Assembly: GCF_000969605.1 (NCBI RefSeq)
Contig: NZ_JZUE01000002.1
Span: 124,001-188,000 of the forward strand
From: Aquincola tertiaricarbonis
GTDB lineage: Bacteria; Pseudomonadota; Gammaproteobacteria; Burkholderiales; Burkholderiaceae_C
Length of the DNA: 64,000 nt
Direction of reading: 5' to 3'
The notes beneath the pieces were generated by a model that searched no databases, had not been told where the DNA came from, and worked only from the letters and a program-made list of their open reading frames with translations. This document shows, piece after piece, positions 1-8,803 of the stretch. Numbering within the stretch: position 1 is the stretch's first letter; each line of letters opens with the position of its first letter. Both the position numbers and the translations under genes were made by a program.

Positions 1-1485
1 GACCTGGGCAGCGCCGCCGATGCCGCGGCCCTGGCCGCCTGCCGCCAGTGGCTGCACTGGGGCGCGGCCTGGCTGCTGGACCTGGCCAACCAGCAGGTGC
101 TGCAGGCCCAGGCCCGGCGGCTGGAGCACACCGGCTTCGTGCTCGACCTGGTGCTGGGCACGCTGGGTGCGCCCGGCTTCCGCGAAGCCACGCTGGCGCT
201 GGTCAACCGCGTGGCCGAGCGCCTGGCCTGCCACCAGGTGCTGCTGGCGCTGGACGACGGCCACCGGCTGCGCATCCAGGCCGTCTCCCATGCGGCCACC
301 TTCGACGAGCGCAGCAGCCGCTTCCACCTGGCGGTGGAGGCGATGAGCGAGGCCGCCGACCAGCGCCAGCGCACCCAGCGCCCGGCGCCGGTCGCGGCCG
401 AGGCGGCGGTGGCCGACCTGGCGCTGCGCCGCTATGCCGAGGCCACCGGCAGCGCCGCCCTGCTGGCCCAGCCGCTGGAGCAGCCCGGCCGCGTGGCCGG
501 CGTGCTGCTGCTCGAACGCGACCAGCCCTTCCAGCCCGACGAGCTGATGCTGCTGGAAGCCCTGGGCCTGGCCCTGGCCACCACCCTGGCGCAGCGCCGC
601 CGCGCCGACGAGGGCCTGGCCACCCATGCCCGGCGCAGCCTGCGCACGCAGGCGATGCGGCTGGTGGACAGCTCGCACCCGGGGCTCAAGCTGGCGGCCG
701 GCGCCAGCGCGCTGCTGCTGCTGGTGCTGGCCCTGGTGCCGGCGCCCTTCCGCATCGCCGCCCCGGCCACGGTGGAAGGCACGGTGCAGCGTGCCGCGGT
801 GGCGCCCTTCGACGGCTTCGTGCGCGAGGCACCCGGCCGCGCCGGCGACAGCGTGCGCGCCGGCCAGGTGCTGGCGGTGCTGGAAGACCAGGAGCTGCGG
901 CTGGAGCGGGTGCGCTACGAGGCCGAGCTGGAACTGGCCCAGCGCAAGGAGAGCGAGGCCATGTCCGCCGGCAAGCGGGTGGAGCAGCGGCTGGCCGCCG
1001 CCCAGGCCAACCAGGCCCGGGCCCAGCTGGGCCTGGTGATGGAGAAGCTGGCGCGCGTGGCCATCACCGCGCCGGTGGACGGCGTGGTGGTCAAGGGCGA
1101 CCTGTCGCAGCAGCTGGGCTCGCCGGTGCAGCAGGGCCAGGTGCTGTTCGAGGTGGCCGCCGGCGGCGGCTGGCGCGTGGTGCTGAAGGTGGACGAGCGC
1201 GACGTCGCCCATGTGCAGCCGGGGCAGGCCGGGGAGCTGGTGCTGTCCAGCCTGCCGGACCGCGCCTGGCCCTTCCGCGTGCAGCGCGTCACGCCGGTCA
1301 GCGTGGCCGAGGAAGGCCGCAACACCTTCCGCGTGGAAGCCGCGCTGGGCGACGACGCCCCGGCGCTCAGCCCCAACATGCAGGGCGTGGCCAAGGTGTC
1401 GGTGGGCCGCGCCGGCCTGCTGTGGGTGTGGACGCGGCCTGTGCTGGACTGGCTGCGCCTGGCCTGGTGGAAGGCCCTGCCATGA
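1..1485 (+). CDS. GAF-domain HlyD-family membrane fusion protein (5' end off window)
   Basis: The reading frame is open from the first base, so the N-terminus lies outside the window; 494 codons are visible. The visible part begins with a GAF-like sensory region (about codons 70-200), then one hydrophobic segment (about codons 225-245, rich in LLLLVLALV). A biotinyl/lipoyl-like hairpin follows (motif PFDGFVREAPGRAGDSVRAGQ), then a coiled coil, the second lipoyl half (APVDGVVVKGDL) and a C-terminal barrel. This is the order of HlyD/MFP periplasmic adaptors, which bridge an inner-membrane pump to an outer-membrane channel. A GAF domain on the cytoplasmic side of an adaptor is unusual. The stop overlaps the start of the M50 gene by 4 bp (ATGA), so the two are probably translationally coupled. 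The substrate is unknown. Confidence 0.85.
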   Translation, partial: DLGSAADAAALAACRQWLHWGAAWLLDLANQQVLQAQARRLEHTGFVLDLVLGTLGAPGFREATLALVNRVAERLACHQVLLALDDGHRLRIQAVSHAATFDERSSRFHLAVEAMSEAADQRQRTQRPAPVAAEAAVADLALRRYAEATGSAALLAQPLEQPGRVAGVLLLERDQPFQPDELMLLEALGLALATTLAQRRRADEGLATHARRSLRTQAMRLVDSSHPGLKLAAGASALLLLVLALVPAPFRIAAPATVEGTVQRAAVAPFDGFVREAPGRAGDSVRAGQVLAVLEDQELRLERVRYEAELELAQRKESEAMSAGKRVEQRLAAAQANQARAQLGLVMEKLARVAITAPVDGVVVKGDLSQQLGSPVQQGQVLFEVAAGGGWRVVLKVDERDVAHVQPGQAGELVLSSLPDRAWPFRVQRVTPVSVAEEGRNTFRVEAALGDDAPALSPNMQGVAKVSVGRAGLLWVWTRPVLDWLRLAWWKALP

Positions 1486-3626
1486 CCTCGCTGCTGTCGA
1501 GCAACTGGTATCGCATCCAGCACCTGCGTCCGCGGCTGCGCGGCCATGCGCAGGTGCACCGCCATGTCTACCGCGGCCAGGTCTGGTACGTGGTGGAGGA
1601 CCGCGCCAGCGGCCGCTACCACCGCTTCAATCCGGCGGCCTACCGCGTCATCGCGCTGCTGGACGGCCGCCGCGACCTGGGCACCGTGTGGCAGCTGGTG
1701 GCCGCCGACCCGCGCGAGGACACGCCGGGCCAGGACGAGATCGCCACCCTGCTGGGCCAGCTGCATGCGGCCGACCTGGTGCAGGCCGACGTCACGCCCG
1801 AGGTGGCGGAGCTTTTCGAGCGATGGGGCAAGGAGCGCAAGCGCAAGTGGATGGGCCGGCTGGGCAACCCGATGTCGCTCAAGCTGCCGCTGCTGGACCC
1901 TGACCGCCACGTGGCCGCCCTGGTGCGTGCCGCGCCGTGGCTGTGGGGCCGGGCCGGCGCGCTGCTCTGGCTGGCGGTGGTGCTGCCGGCGCTGGCGCTG
2001 GTGCCGGGGCAGTGGCAGGCCCTCACCGGCAACTGGCAGGAACGGCTGCTGTCCGCCGACAGCCTGCTGGTGATGGCGCTGGTGTTCCCGCTGGTCAAGC
2101 TGGTGCATGAGCTGGGCCATGCGCTGGCCTGCCGCATGCGCGGCGGCGAGGTGCATGAGCTGGGCCTGATGCTGATGCTGTTCTATCCCGTGCCCTATGT
2201 GGACGCCTCCGCCGCCTCCGGCTTCGCCGGAAAGTGGCAGCGCATGCTGGTGGGCGCGGCCGGCATGGGCGCCGAGCTGTTCGTCGCGGCGCTGGCCTTC
2301 TACGCCTGGCTGGCGCTGGAGCCGGGTTTCGCCCGCTCGGTGGCCTACGGCGTGTGCGTGCTGGGCAGCGTCACCACGCTGATGTTCAACGCCAATCCGC
2401 TGCTGCGCTACGACGGCTACTACATCCTGGCCGACTGGCTGGAGATCCCCAACCTGGCCAGCCGGGCCAACCGCTACTGGCGCCACCTGGCCGAACGCCA
2501 CCTGCTGCGCCTGCCGCAGCCCGAGCCGGTGCATGCCACGCCCGGCGAGCGCCGCTGGTTCGCCGCCTATGCGCCGCTGGCCTACGTCTACCGGCTCTTC
2601 ATCACCTTCGGCATCGCCTTCTTCGTGGCCACGCAGTACCTGCTGGTGGGCACGCTGCTGGCGCTGTGGGCGGTGGCCTCGGGCGTGCTGTGGCCGCTGG
2701 TCAAGATGCTCAAGGCGCTGTTCACCGAGCCGCGCTACGCCGCCCACGGCGCCCGCGTGCGCGGCGTGCTGGCCACCGGCGCGGCGCTGGCGGCGCTGTT
2801 GCTGTTCGTCGTGCCGCTGCCCTACCACACCGCCACCGAGGGCGTGCTGTGGGTGCCCGAGCGCGCCATCGTGCGGGCCGGCGGCGCCGGCTTCGTCAGC
2901 CGGGTGGCGGCCCGCAGCGGCCAGGCGGTGCAGCCCGGCACGCCGGTGCTGGAGGCCTACGACCCGCAGCTGGCCGCGCGCCGCGCCGCGCAGGAGGCCC
3001 GGCTGGAAGAGGTGCAGGGCCAGCTGGACGCGGCCTGGGGCAGCTCGCCCGCCCAGGCGCAGCAGATCGAGGAGCAGCTGCGCCGCGAGCAGGCTTCGCT
3101 GGCCGAGCTGGACGACCAGCTGCTGCGCCTGACCGCCCGCGCCGGCGCCGCCGGCGAGCTGGTGATCAGCCAGGAATCCGGCCTGCCCGGCCGCTGGCTC
3201 AAGCGCGGCGAGGTGGTGGGCTGGCTGCGCACCGGCGAGGCGCCGCTGGTGCGGCTGGTGGTGACGCAGGCCCAGGTGGACACGGTGCGCCGCTCCACCC
3301 GGGCCATCGAGGTGCGCATGCCGCAGGAGCCCGGCCGCAGCTGGCCGGCCACGCTCACGCAGGTGACGCCCGCGGCCGCCCAGCAGCTGCCCAGCCCGGT
3401 GCTGGGCCGCCAGGGCGGCGGCGAGATCGCGCTGGATCCGCGCGACACCAAGGGCACGCAGGCGCTGGAATCGCTGTTCGAGTTCGAGCTGCAGCTGCCG
3501 CGCGCGATGCCGCACGGCTTCCTCGGCAGCCGGGTGCATGTGCGCTTCGAGCATGCGCCGGAGCCGGTGGGGCTGCGCTGGGGCCGCGAGCTGCGGCGGC
3601 TGTTCCTGAGCATCAGCCATGGCTAG
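1482..3626 (+). CDS. PqqD-like / site-2 protease (M50) / lipoyl-domain fusion membrane protein
   Basis: 714 residues. Residues about 25-110 resemble a PqqD/RRE-type peptide-binding domain (HRHVYRGQVWYVVEDR, then RFNPAAYRVIALLDG). A multi-pass membrane region carries the zinc-protease motif HELGH at residues 209-213 and the second M50 motif NANPLLRYDGYY near 304-315, whose Asp completes the metal site. After a further hydrophobic segment near 430-450 the protein becomes HlyD-like, with a lipoyl-like hairpin, a coiled coil at about 500-560 and a beta-barrel. The start is the ATG overlapping the previous stop (ATGA). The stop overlaps the secA-like start by 8 bp. Known M50 enzymes cleave within membranes; here the fused adaptor part suggests a role in export. 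No target peptide is visible in the window. Confidence 0.85.
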   Translation: MTSLLSSNWYRIQHLRPRLRGHAQVHRHVYRGQVWYVVEDRASGRYHRFNPAAYRVIALLDGRRDLGTVWQLVAADPREDTPGQDEIATLLGQLHAADLVQADVTPEVAELFERWGKERKRKWMGRLGNPMSLKLPLLDPDRHVAALVRAAPWLWGRAGALLWLAVVLPALALVPGQWQALTGNWQERLLSADSLLVMALVFPLVKLVHELGHALACRMRGGEVHELGLMLMLFYPVPYVDASAASGFAGKWQRMLVGAAGMGAELFVAALAFYAWLALEPGFARSVAYGVCVLGSVTTLMFNANPLLRYDGYYILADWLEIPNLASRANRYWRHLAERHLLRLPQPEPVHATPGERRWFAAYAPLAYVYRLFITFGIAFFVATQYLLVGTLLALWAVASGVLWPLVKMLKALFTEPRYAAHGARVRGVLATGAALAALLLFVVPLPYHTATEGVLWVPERAIVRAGGAGFVSRVAARSGQAVQPGTPVLEAYDPQLAARRAAQEARLEEVQGQLDAAWGSSPAQAQQIEEQLRREQASLAELDDQLLRLTARAGAAGELVISQESGLPGRWLKRGEVVGWLRTGEAPLVRLVVTQAQVDTVRRSTRAIEVRMPQEPGRSWPATLTQVTPAAAQQLPSPVLGRQGGGEIALDPRDTKGTQALESLFEFELQLPRAMPHGFLGSRVHVRFEHAPEPVGLRWGRELRRLFLSISHG

Positions 3627-5649
3627 GACGCTGCTGCTCGACGTGCCCGACCTGGCGCCCGGCGCCTGGCCCGAGCGGCGCGACCGCCCCGCCAAGGCGC
3701 TGGACGCGCTGGCCCGCGTGGCCTGGAGCGCACTGCGCACGCGGCTGCAGCCGCCGCTGGCCGGGCTGCGCCGCATCGCCGGGCGCACCATGGCGCTGCG
3801 CGAGGCGATGCGGGCGCTGGACGACGAGGCCTTGCGCGCCGGGCTGGCCCGCATGGCGCCGGCCGCCGCACGCGACCTGCAGCCCGGCGACCTGGCCGCC
3901 GCGCTGGCCGCGGTGCGCGAAGGCGCCTGGCGCGCGCTGGGCAAGGAGCCCTTCGACACCCAGCTGATGGGTGCGGCCGGGCTGCTGTCGGGCCGGCTGG
4001 TGGAAATGCGCACCGGCGAGGGCAAGACCCTCACCGCCGGCCTGGCCGCCTGCCTGGCCGGGGCCGCCGGCCTGCCGGTGCATGTGATCACCGTCAACGA
4101 CTACCTGGCCGAGCGCGACGCCGAGGAGATGCAGGGCCTGTTCGACTTCTTCCGCCTGCGCTGCGGCGTGGTGGTGCACGACCGCAGTCCGCAGCAGAAG
4201 GTGGCGGCTTATGCCTGCGAGATCACCTACTGCACCGGCAAGGACCTGGTGTTCGACTACCTGCGCGACCGGGTCAGCGCCGGCGGCGGCGCCACGCGGG
4301 CGCAGCTGGCCACGCGGGCGCTGGCCGGCCAGGGCGGCAGCCGGCTGATGCAGCGCGGCCTGCATTTCGCCATCGTCGACGAGGCCGACAGCGTGCTGAT
4401 CGACGAGGCGAAGACGCCGCTCATCCTGGCCGAGAAAGGCGACCCGCTGGCCGAGCCGCAGGCCTTCCACGATGCGCTGGCGGTGGCCGACACCCTGGCC
4501 GCCGGCACCGATTTCCACCTGGACGGCGTGCGGCGCGAGCTGCGCCTGCTGCCGCCGGGCAAGGAGCGGCTGCGCGAGGCGGCCGCCGGCCGCGCCGGCC
4601 TCTGGGCCTCGGCCCGCGGCCGCGAGCATTTCGTCACCCAGGCCTTGCGGGCACGCCACCTGTTCCTGCGCGACCAGCAGTACCTGGTGGCCGAGGACGG
4701 CAGCGTGCAGATCATCGACGAGTACACCGGCCGCGTGCTGGCCGGCCGCACCTGGGAGCAGGGCCTGCACCAGATGATCGAGGCCAAGGAAGGCAGCGCC
4801 ATCTCCAGCGACAACCGCACGCTGGCGCGCATCACCTACCAGCGCTTCTTCTGCCGCTACCTGCGGCTGGGCGGCATGACCGGCACCGCGCGCGAGATGA
4901 GCGCCGAGGCCCGCCGCACCTACGGCCTGGAGACGGTGACCATCCCGCCCCACCGCACGCCGCGCCGCGTGGCCGAGCGCCTGGTGCTGTGCCAGGACGA
5001 GGCCGCCAAGTGGCAGGCCGTGGTGCAGGCGGTGCGGCACTGGCAGCAGGCCGGGCGGCCGGTGCTGGTGGGCACGCGCTCGCTGGAGGCGTCCGAGGCG
5101 CTGAGCGCGGTGCTGGCGGCGGCCGGCATCGAGCACCAGGTGCTCAATGCGCGGCAGGACCAGGCCGAGGCCGACATCATCGGCCAGGCCGGCCAGGCCG
5201 GCACCGTGACCGTGGCCACCAACATGGCCGGGCGCGGCACCGACATCCGCCTGGGCCCCGGCGTGGACGCCGCCGGCGGCCTGGGCGTGGTGCTCACCGA
5301 GTTCCATGAATCCGCCCGCATCGACCGCCAGCTCATCGGCCGCTGCGCCCGCCAGGGCGACGCCGGCGGCACCGCCACCGTGGTGGCCGCCGACGATGCG
5401 CTGTTCGGCACCCATGCACTGGCGCGGCGCCTGGTGCGCTGGGCCGGGCACGGCCGCCCGGTGGCCGTGCTGCAGGCACCCGGCGTGGCCACCACCCTGG
5501 CGCACCGGCGCGATGCCGCCCTGCTGGACCTGGCCCGCCGCCTGGCCCAGGGCGCCTCCGAGCGGCGCCATGCACGCACCCGGCGCGACAACCTCAAGCA
5601 GGACCGCGCCCTCGACACCCAACTGGCCTTTGCCGGCAACCAGATATGA
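3619..5649 (+). CDS. SecA-like preprotein translocase ATPase, C-terminally short
   Basis: 676 residues against about 900 for housekeeping SecA. Walker A MRTGEGKT is at 130-137, the Walker B/DEAD region VDEADSVLIDEA begins near 253, GMTGTA is near 419, TNMAGRGTDI near 534 and the arginine-finger motif (RQLIGRCARQGD) near 570, so both nucleotide-binding domains and the preprotein cross-linking region look intact. The protein ends about 75 residues after the last helicase motif. It therefore lacks most of the helical scaffold, the helical wing and the zinc-binding tail that binds SecB and lipids. Its place in an operon with an M50 protease and HlyD adaptors suggests an accessory SecA for a dedicated substrate rather than general secretion. 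It overlaps the next gene by 4 bp. Confidence 0.88.
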   Translation: MARTLLLDVPDLAPGAWPERRDRPAKALDALARVAWSALRTRLQPPLAGLRRIAGRTMALREAMRALDDEALRAGLARMAPAAARDLQPGDLAAALAAVREGAWRALGKEPFDTQLMGAAGLLSGRLVEMRTGEGKTLTAGLAACLAGAAGLPVHVITVNDYLAERDAEEMQGLFDFFRLRCGVVVHDRSPQQKVAAYACEITYCTGKDLVFDYLRDRVSAGGGATRAQLATRALAGQGGSRLMQRGLHFAIVDEADSVLIDEAKTPLILAEKGDPLAEPQAFHDALAVADTLAAGTDFHLDGVRRELRLLPPGKERLREAAAGRAGLWASARGREHFVTQALRARHLFLRDQQYLVAEDGSVQIIDEYTGRVLAGRTWEQGLHQMIEAKEGSAISSDNRTLARITYQRFFCRYLRLGGMTGTAREMSAEARRTYGLETVTIPPHRTPRRVAERLVLCQDEAAKWQAVVQAVRHWQQAGRPVLVGTRSLEASEALSAVLAAAGIEHQVLNARQDQAEADIIGQAGQAGTVTVATNMAGRGTDIRLGPGVDAAGGLGVVLTEFHESARIDRQLIGRCARQGDAGGTATVVAADDALFGTHALARRLVRWAGHGRPVAVLQAPGVATTLAHRRDAALLDLARRLAQGASERRHARTRRDNLKQDRALDTQLAFAGNQI

Positions 5650-6526
5650 ACCGAACCGCACCCTTCTTCCGCCGCCCCCGCCTGGGGCCTGCCCTCGCCG
5701 TGCGCCTGGCGGGGCCGCTGTGCCTGGCCGCCGCCGCCGGCGCCGCCTGGCCGGCGCCGCAGGATGGCCCGCCGCCCGCCGCCGGCCATGCCTGCCTGAT
5801 GGAGCCATTCCAGAAGATCGAGCTGCGCAGCCCGGTGGAAGCCACCATCGCCGCGGTGCATGTGGACCGCGGCGCCTGGGTGAAGAAAGGCCAGGTGCTG
5901 GTGGACCTGGACAGCGCCGCCGAACGCGCCGCGCTGGAGGCCGCGCGATACCGCGCGGTGATGGAAGGGCCGGTGCGCACCGCGCAGAGCCGGCTGGAGG
6001 CGGCGCGGGAGAAGTTCGCCCGCCGCGACGAGATGAGCAAGGAGCACTTCATCGCCCGCCAGGACCGCGACGATGCCCGCACCGACGTGCGCGTGGCCGA
6101 GGCCGCGCTGGTGGAAGCCGACGAGAACCGCCGGCTGGCCGTGCTGGAGCAGCGAAAGCTGGCCGAGCTGGTGGAGCAGCGCAAGCTGCGTGCGCCCTTC
6201 AACGGCGTGGTGACCGAGCGGCTGCAGCAGGTGGGCGAGCTGGCGCAGACCGGCGAAGCGCGCGGCCCATCCTGCGGCTGGCGCAGACCCATCCGCTGCG
6301 GGTGGAGGTGGTGCTGCCGGTGGCCATGCTGGGCAGGGTGAAGACCGGCATGCGCGGCGAGGTGTCGCTGGAGGCGCCGCTGTCGGGCCGCCATGCGGCG
6401 CTGGTGACCGTGGTCGACCGCGTGGTCGATTCGGCCAGCGGCACCTTCGGCGTGCGGCTGGAGCTGCCCAACCCGAACGGCGAGCTGCCGGCCGGCGTCA
6501 AGTGCCGGGTGCGGTTCGAAGGCTGA
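5646..6526 (+). pseudogene. HlyD-family periplasmic adaptor, frameshifted
   Basis: The start ATG overlaps the secA-like stop by 4 bp. The N-terminus has a signal-like hydrophobic stretch, then a lipoyl-like half (ELRSPVEATIAAVHVDRGAW), a coiled coil and the second lipoyl half (KLRAPFNGVVTERLQQVGEL). At about 6258-6265 the frame shifts. The first frame stops being HlyD-like and runs to a stop at 6341, while the family-typical continuation (RPILRLAQTHPLRVEV... to RVRFEG) is read in another frame to 6526. Removing one CG dinucleotide from the GCGCGCGG run restores a single protein of 292 residues. This is either a real inactivating or phase-variable change in a short CG repeat or a sequencing error. 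Confidence 0.75.
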
Positions 6527-6538
6527 GGCAGCGGCGGG

Positions 6539-7591
6539 CTACGGCCGCGCGAAGTCGGGGATGCGGAAGCGCTTGCGGTAGGCGCCCGGCGCCAGGCCGG
6601 TGGTGCGCTTGAACAGGCGGCGGAAGAAGGCGGCGTCCTCGTAACCCACGCGCCAGCCGATCTCGTCCACCGGATCGTCGGTGCGCTCCAGCCGCCGCTT
6701 GGCCTCCTCGATGCGCAGCCGCTGCACGTAGGCGATGGGCGCCAGGCCGGTGGCCGCGGTGAAGCGGCGCTTGAAGGTGCGCTCGGCCAGCCGGGATCGC
6801 TTGATCATCTCCTCCACCGGGCTGGCCACCGAGAAGTGGCTGCCCAGCCAGCGCTGCGCCGCCTCGATCTCGGCATCGCCGTGGTCGGCCCGGCCTTCGA
6901 AGGTGATGTAGGGCGCCAGGCCGTCCTGGTGCCACTGCAGCGCGAACAGGCGGGCCAGCGCCTGCGCGTCGGTGGCGCCGGCAAAGCGCGCCACCAGGTA
7001 CAGCGCCATGTCGTGCCAGGTGGTGGAGGCGCCGGAGCTGACCAGGTCCTCCCGCGGGCCGGAGATCACCAGCACCTTCTCCGGATGGATGCGCACCGCC
7101 GGATGCGCCGCGGCGAAGGGCTTCGCATAGGCGAAGTGCACCGTGGCATCGCGGCCGTCCCACAGGCCCGTCTCCGCCAGCAGGAAGATGCCCGAGCAGG
7201 CCGAGCACAGCACCGCGCCGCGCTCGTGCATGCGGCGCAGCCAGTCCACCAGCCGCGGATGGCGGCCGGCCTGCCAGCCGGCGCCGCGCACCAGCAGCGA
7301 AGGCACGATGACGATGTCGGTGGAGGCCACCGTGTCGATGGCCCGCTGCACCGGCACCGGCACGCCGCTGGCGATGTCCAGCGCGCCGGCCGCCTCGCCC
7401 ACGATCTCCACCTGGAACGGCGCGCGCGCCGGCGTGTCGGCCAGTCCCATCAGCGCATGCGCATTCATCACGTCGTACAGCCCGGCCAGCGTGGCGAAGC
7501 CGGCCTCGGGCAGCGCCACCAGCGACACATGGCGCGCAGCGGCGGGTGCATCGGCGGTGGATGCGGCGGACGGATGGGCGGATCGGGGCAT
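6539..7591 (-). CDS. GlxA-family regulator (DJ-1/PfpI domain + AraC helix-turn-helix)
   Basis: 350 residues from the chosen ATG; a GTG 21 bp upstream is also possible. The N-terminal half is a DJ-1/PfpI (class I amidotransferase-like) domain with the nucleophile-elbow region LCSACSGIFLLAETGL, used in this family as an effector-sensing domain. The C-terminal 100 residues are a double AraC helix-turn-helix (RTFKRRFTAATGLAPIAYVQ and a second helix pair ending FKRTTGLAPGAYRKRF). Such proteins are cytoplasmic activators or repressors, often of amine or aldehyde metabolism. It is divergent from the methyltransferase at 7706, with a 114-bp gap, and may control it. No operator was recognised. Confidence 0.9.
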   Translation of the reverse strand: MPRSAHPSAASTADAPAAARHVSLVALPEAGFATLAGLYDVMNAHALMGLADTPARAPFQVEIVGEAAGALDIASGVPVPVQRAIDTVASTDIVIVPSLLVRGAGWQAGRHPRLVDWLRRMHERGAVLCSACSGIFLLAETGLWDGRDATVHFAYAKPFAAAHPAVRIHPEKVLVISGPREDLVSSGASTTWHDMALYLVARFAGATDAQALARLFALQWHQDGLAPYITFEGRADHGDAEIEAAQRWLGSHFSVASPVEEMIKRSRLAERTFKRRFTAATGLAPIAYVQRLRIEEAKRRLERTDDPVDEIGWRVGYEDAAFFRRLFKRTTGLAPGAYRKRFRIPDFARP

Positions 7592-7705
7592 CGGCGGGCC
7601 GGCGGTTGGCACGAACGGACCGATCTTGGGCGATTTCGGCTCTGCCGGGAATGGTGGCGCCTCGCGACGATGGGCGCCTGTTCAACCCCAACCACAGGAA
7701 CATCC

Positions 7706-8773
7706 ATGGAAACGTCCACCATCGACATGGCCCGGGTCGAGGCCTTCACGATGCGCGCCATCGGCGACGCCACCGCCGGCTACACCGGCGTGCTGGTCAG
7801 CCTGGGCCACAAGCTCGGCCTGTACAAGGCCATGGCCGGCGCCGGGCCGCTCAGCGCCAGGGAGGTCGCCCGCCGCGCGGGCTGCGCCGAGCGCTATGTG
7901 CGCGAATGGCTGAATGCCCAGGCCGCCGGCGGCTACCTGGCCTACCACGCCACCAGCGACACCTACGAGCTCTCGCCCGAACATGCGCTGGTGCTGGCCG
8001 ACGAGGACAGCCCGGTCTTCATCCCGCCGGCCTGGGAGGTGCCGGCCGCCATGTGGTTCGACGAGCCCAAGGCGCTGGAGGCCTTCCGCACCGGCCGCGG
8101 CGTGGCCTGGGGCGAGCACGATGCCCGCATGGCCTGCGGCATCGCGGCCTTCTACCGCAACGGCTACCGCGCCAGCCTGGTGGCGCAGTGGCTGCCGGCG
8201 CTGGACGGCGTGGTGGCGCAGCTGGAGGCCGGCATCGCGGTGGCCGACATCGGCTGCGGCCACGGCCATGCCACGCTGCTGATGGCCGAGGCCTTCCCGC
8301 GCTCGCGCTTCCACGGCTTCGACACCCATGCGGCCTCGCTGGAGGCGGCCCGGCAGGCGGCGGCGGCCGCCGGCCTGGCGGACCGCACCTTCTTCGCGCA
8401 GGCGCGTGCCGACGACTACCTCGACCAGCGCTACGGCCTCATCTGCTTCTTCGACACGCTGCACGACCTGGGCGACCCGGTGGCCGCGGCCCGGCATGCG
8501 GCGCGCACGCTGGCGCCGGGCGGCACGGTGCTGCTGGTGGAGCCCTTCGCGCACGACCGGGTGGAGGACAACCTCACGCCGGTGGGCCAGCTGTACTACA
8601 GCGGCTCCTCGCTGATCTGCTGCGCCCATGCCATCGCCGAAGGCGGCCAGCTGGTGCTGGGGGCGCAGGCCGGGCCGCAGCGGCTGGAGCAGGTGTTCCG
8701 CAAGGCCGGCTTCAGCCACTTCCGCCCAGCGGCGCAGACGCCGTTCAACCTCGTCTTCGAGATCCGGCGCTGA
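7706..8773 (+). CDS. class I SAM-dependent methyltransferase
   Basis: 355 residues. The N-terminal third is a winged-helix dimerisation region of the kind found in O-methyltransferases (REVARRAGCAERYVREWLNAQ). The C-terminal part has the SAM-binding glycine motif VADIGCGHGHATLLMAEAFP, an acidic motif II (FHGFDTH) and the late motif LAPGGTVLLVEPF. The start has an AGGA ribosome site about 8 bp upstream. It lies divergent from the GlxA-type regulator and is followed 30 bp later by a LysR gene on the same strand. The substrate cannot be told from sequence; the layout resembles actinobacterial Rv2258c-like methyltransferases. Confidence 0.88.
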   Translation: METSTIDMARVEAFTMRAIGDATAGYTGVLVSLGHKLGLYKAMAGAGPLSAREVARRAGCAERYVREWLNAQAAGGYLAYHATSDTYELSPEHALVLADEDSPVFIPPAWEVPAAMWFDEPKALEAFRTGRGVAWGEHDARMACGIAAFYRNGYRASLVAQWLPALDGVVAQLEAGIAVADIGCGHGHATLLMAEAFPRSRFHGFDTHAASLEAARQAAAAAGLADRTFFAQARADDYLDQRYGLICFFDTLHDLGDPVAAARHAARTLAPGGTVLLVEPFAHDRVEDNLTPVGQLYYSGSSLICCAHAIAEGGQLVLGAQAGPQRLEQVFRKAGFSHFRPAAQTPFNLVFEIRR

Positions 8774-8803
8774 AGCCAGCGCAGGCGCTGGAAGGACCGC
8801 ACC

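Noticed and set aside
48-1481. An upstream extension of the M50 fusion frame
   Set aside because: It is Gly/Ala/Arg-rich, without homology, and overlaps the GAF-HlyD gene in another frame. The ATGA overlap at 1482 gives a natural start.
915-4097. A 1060-codon minus-strand frame over the export operon
   Set aside because: It is a low-complexity shadow frame; the plus strand encodes HlyD, M50 and SecA motifs over the same bases.
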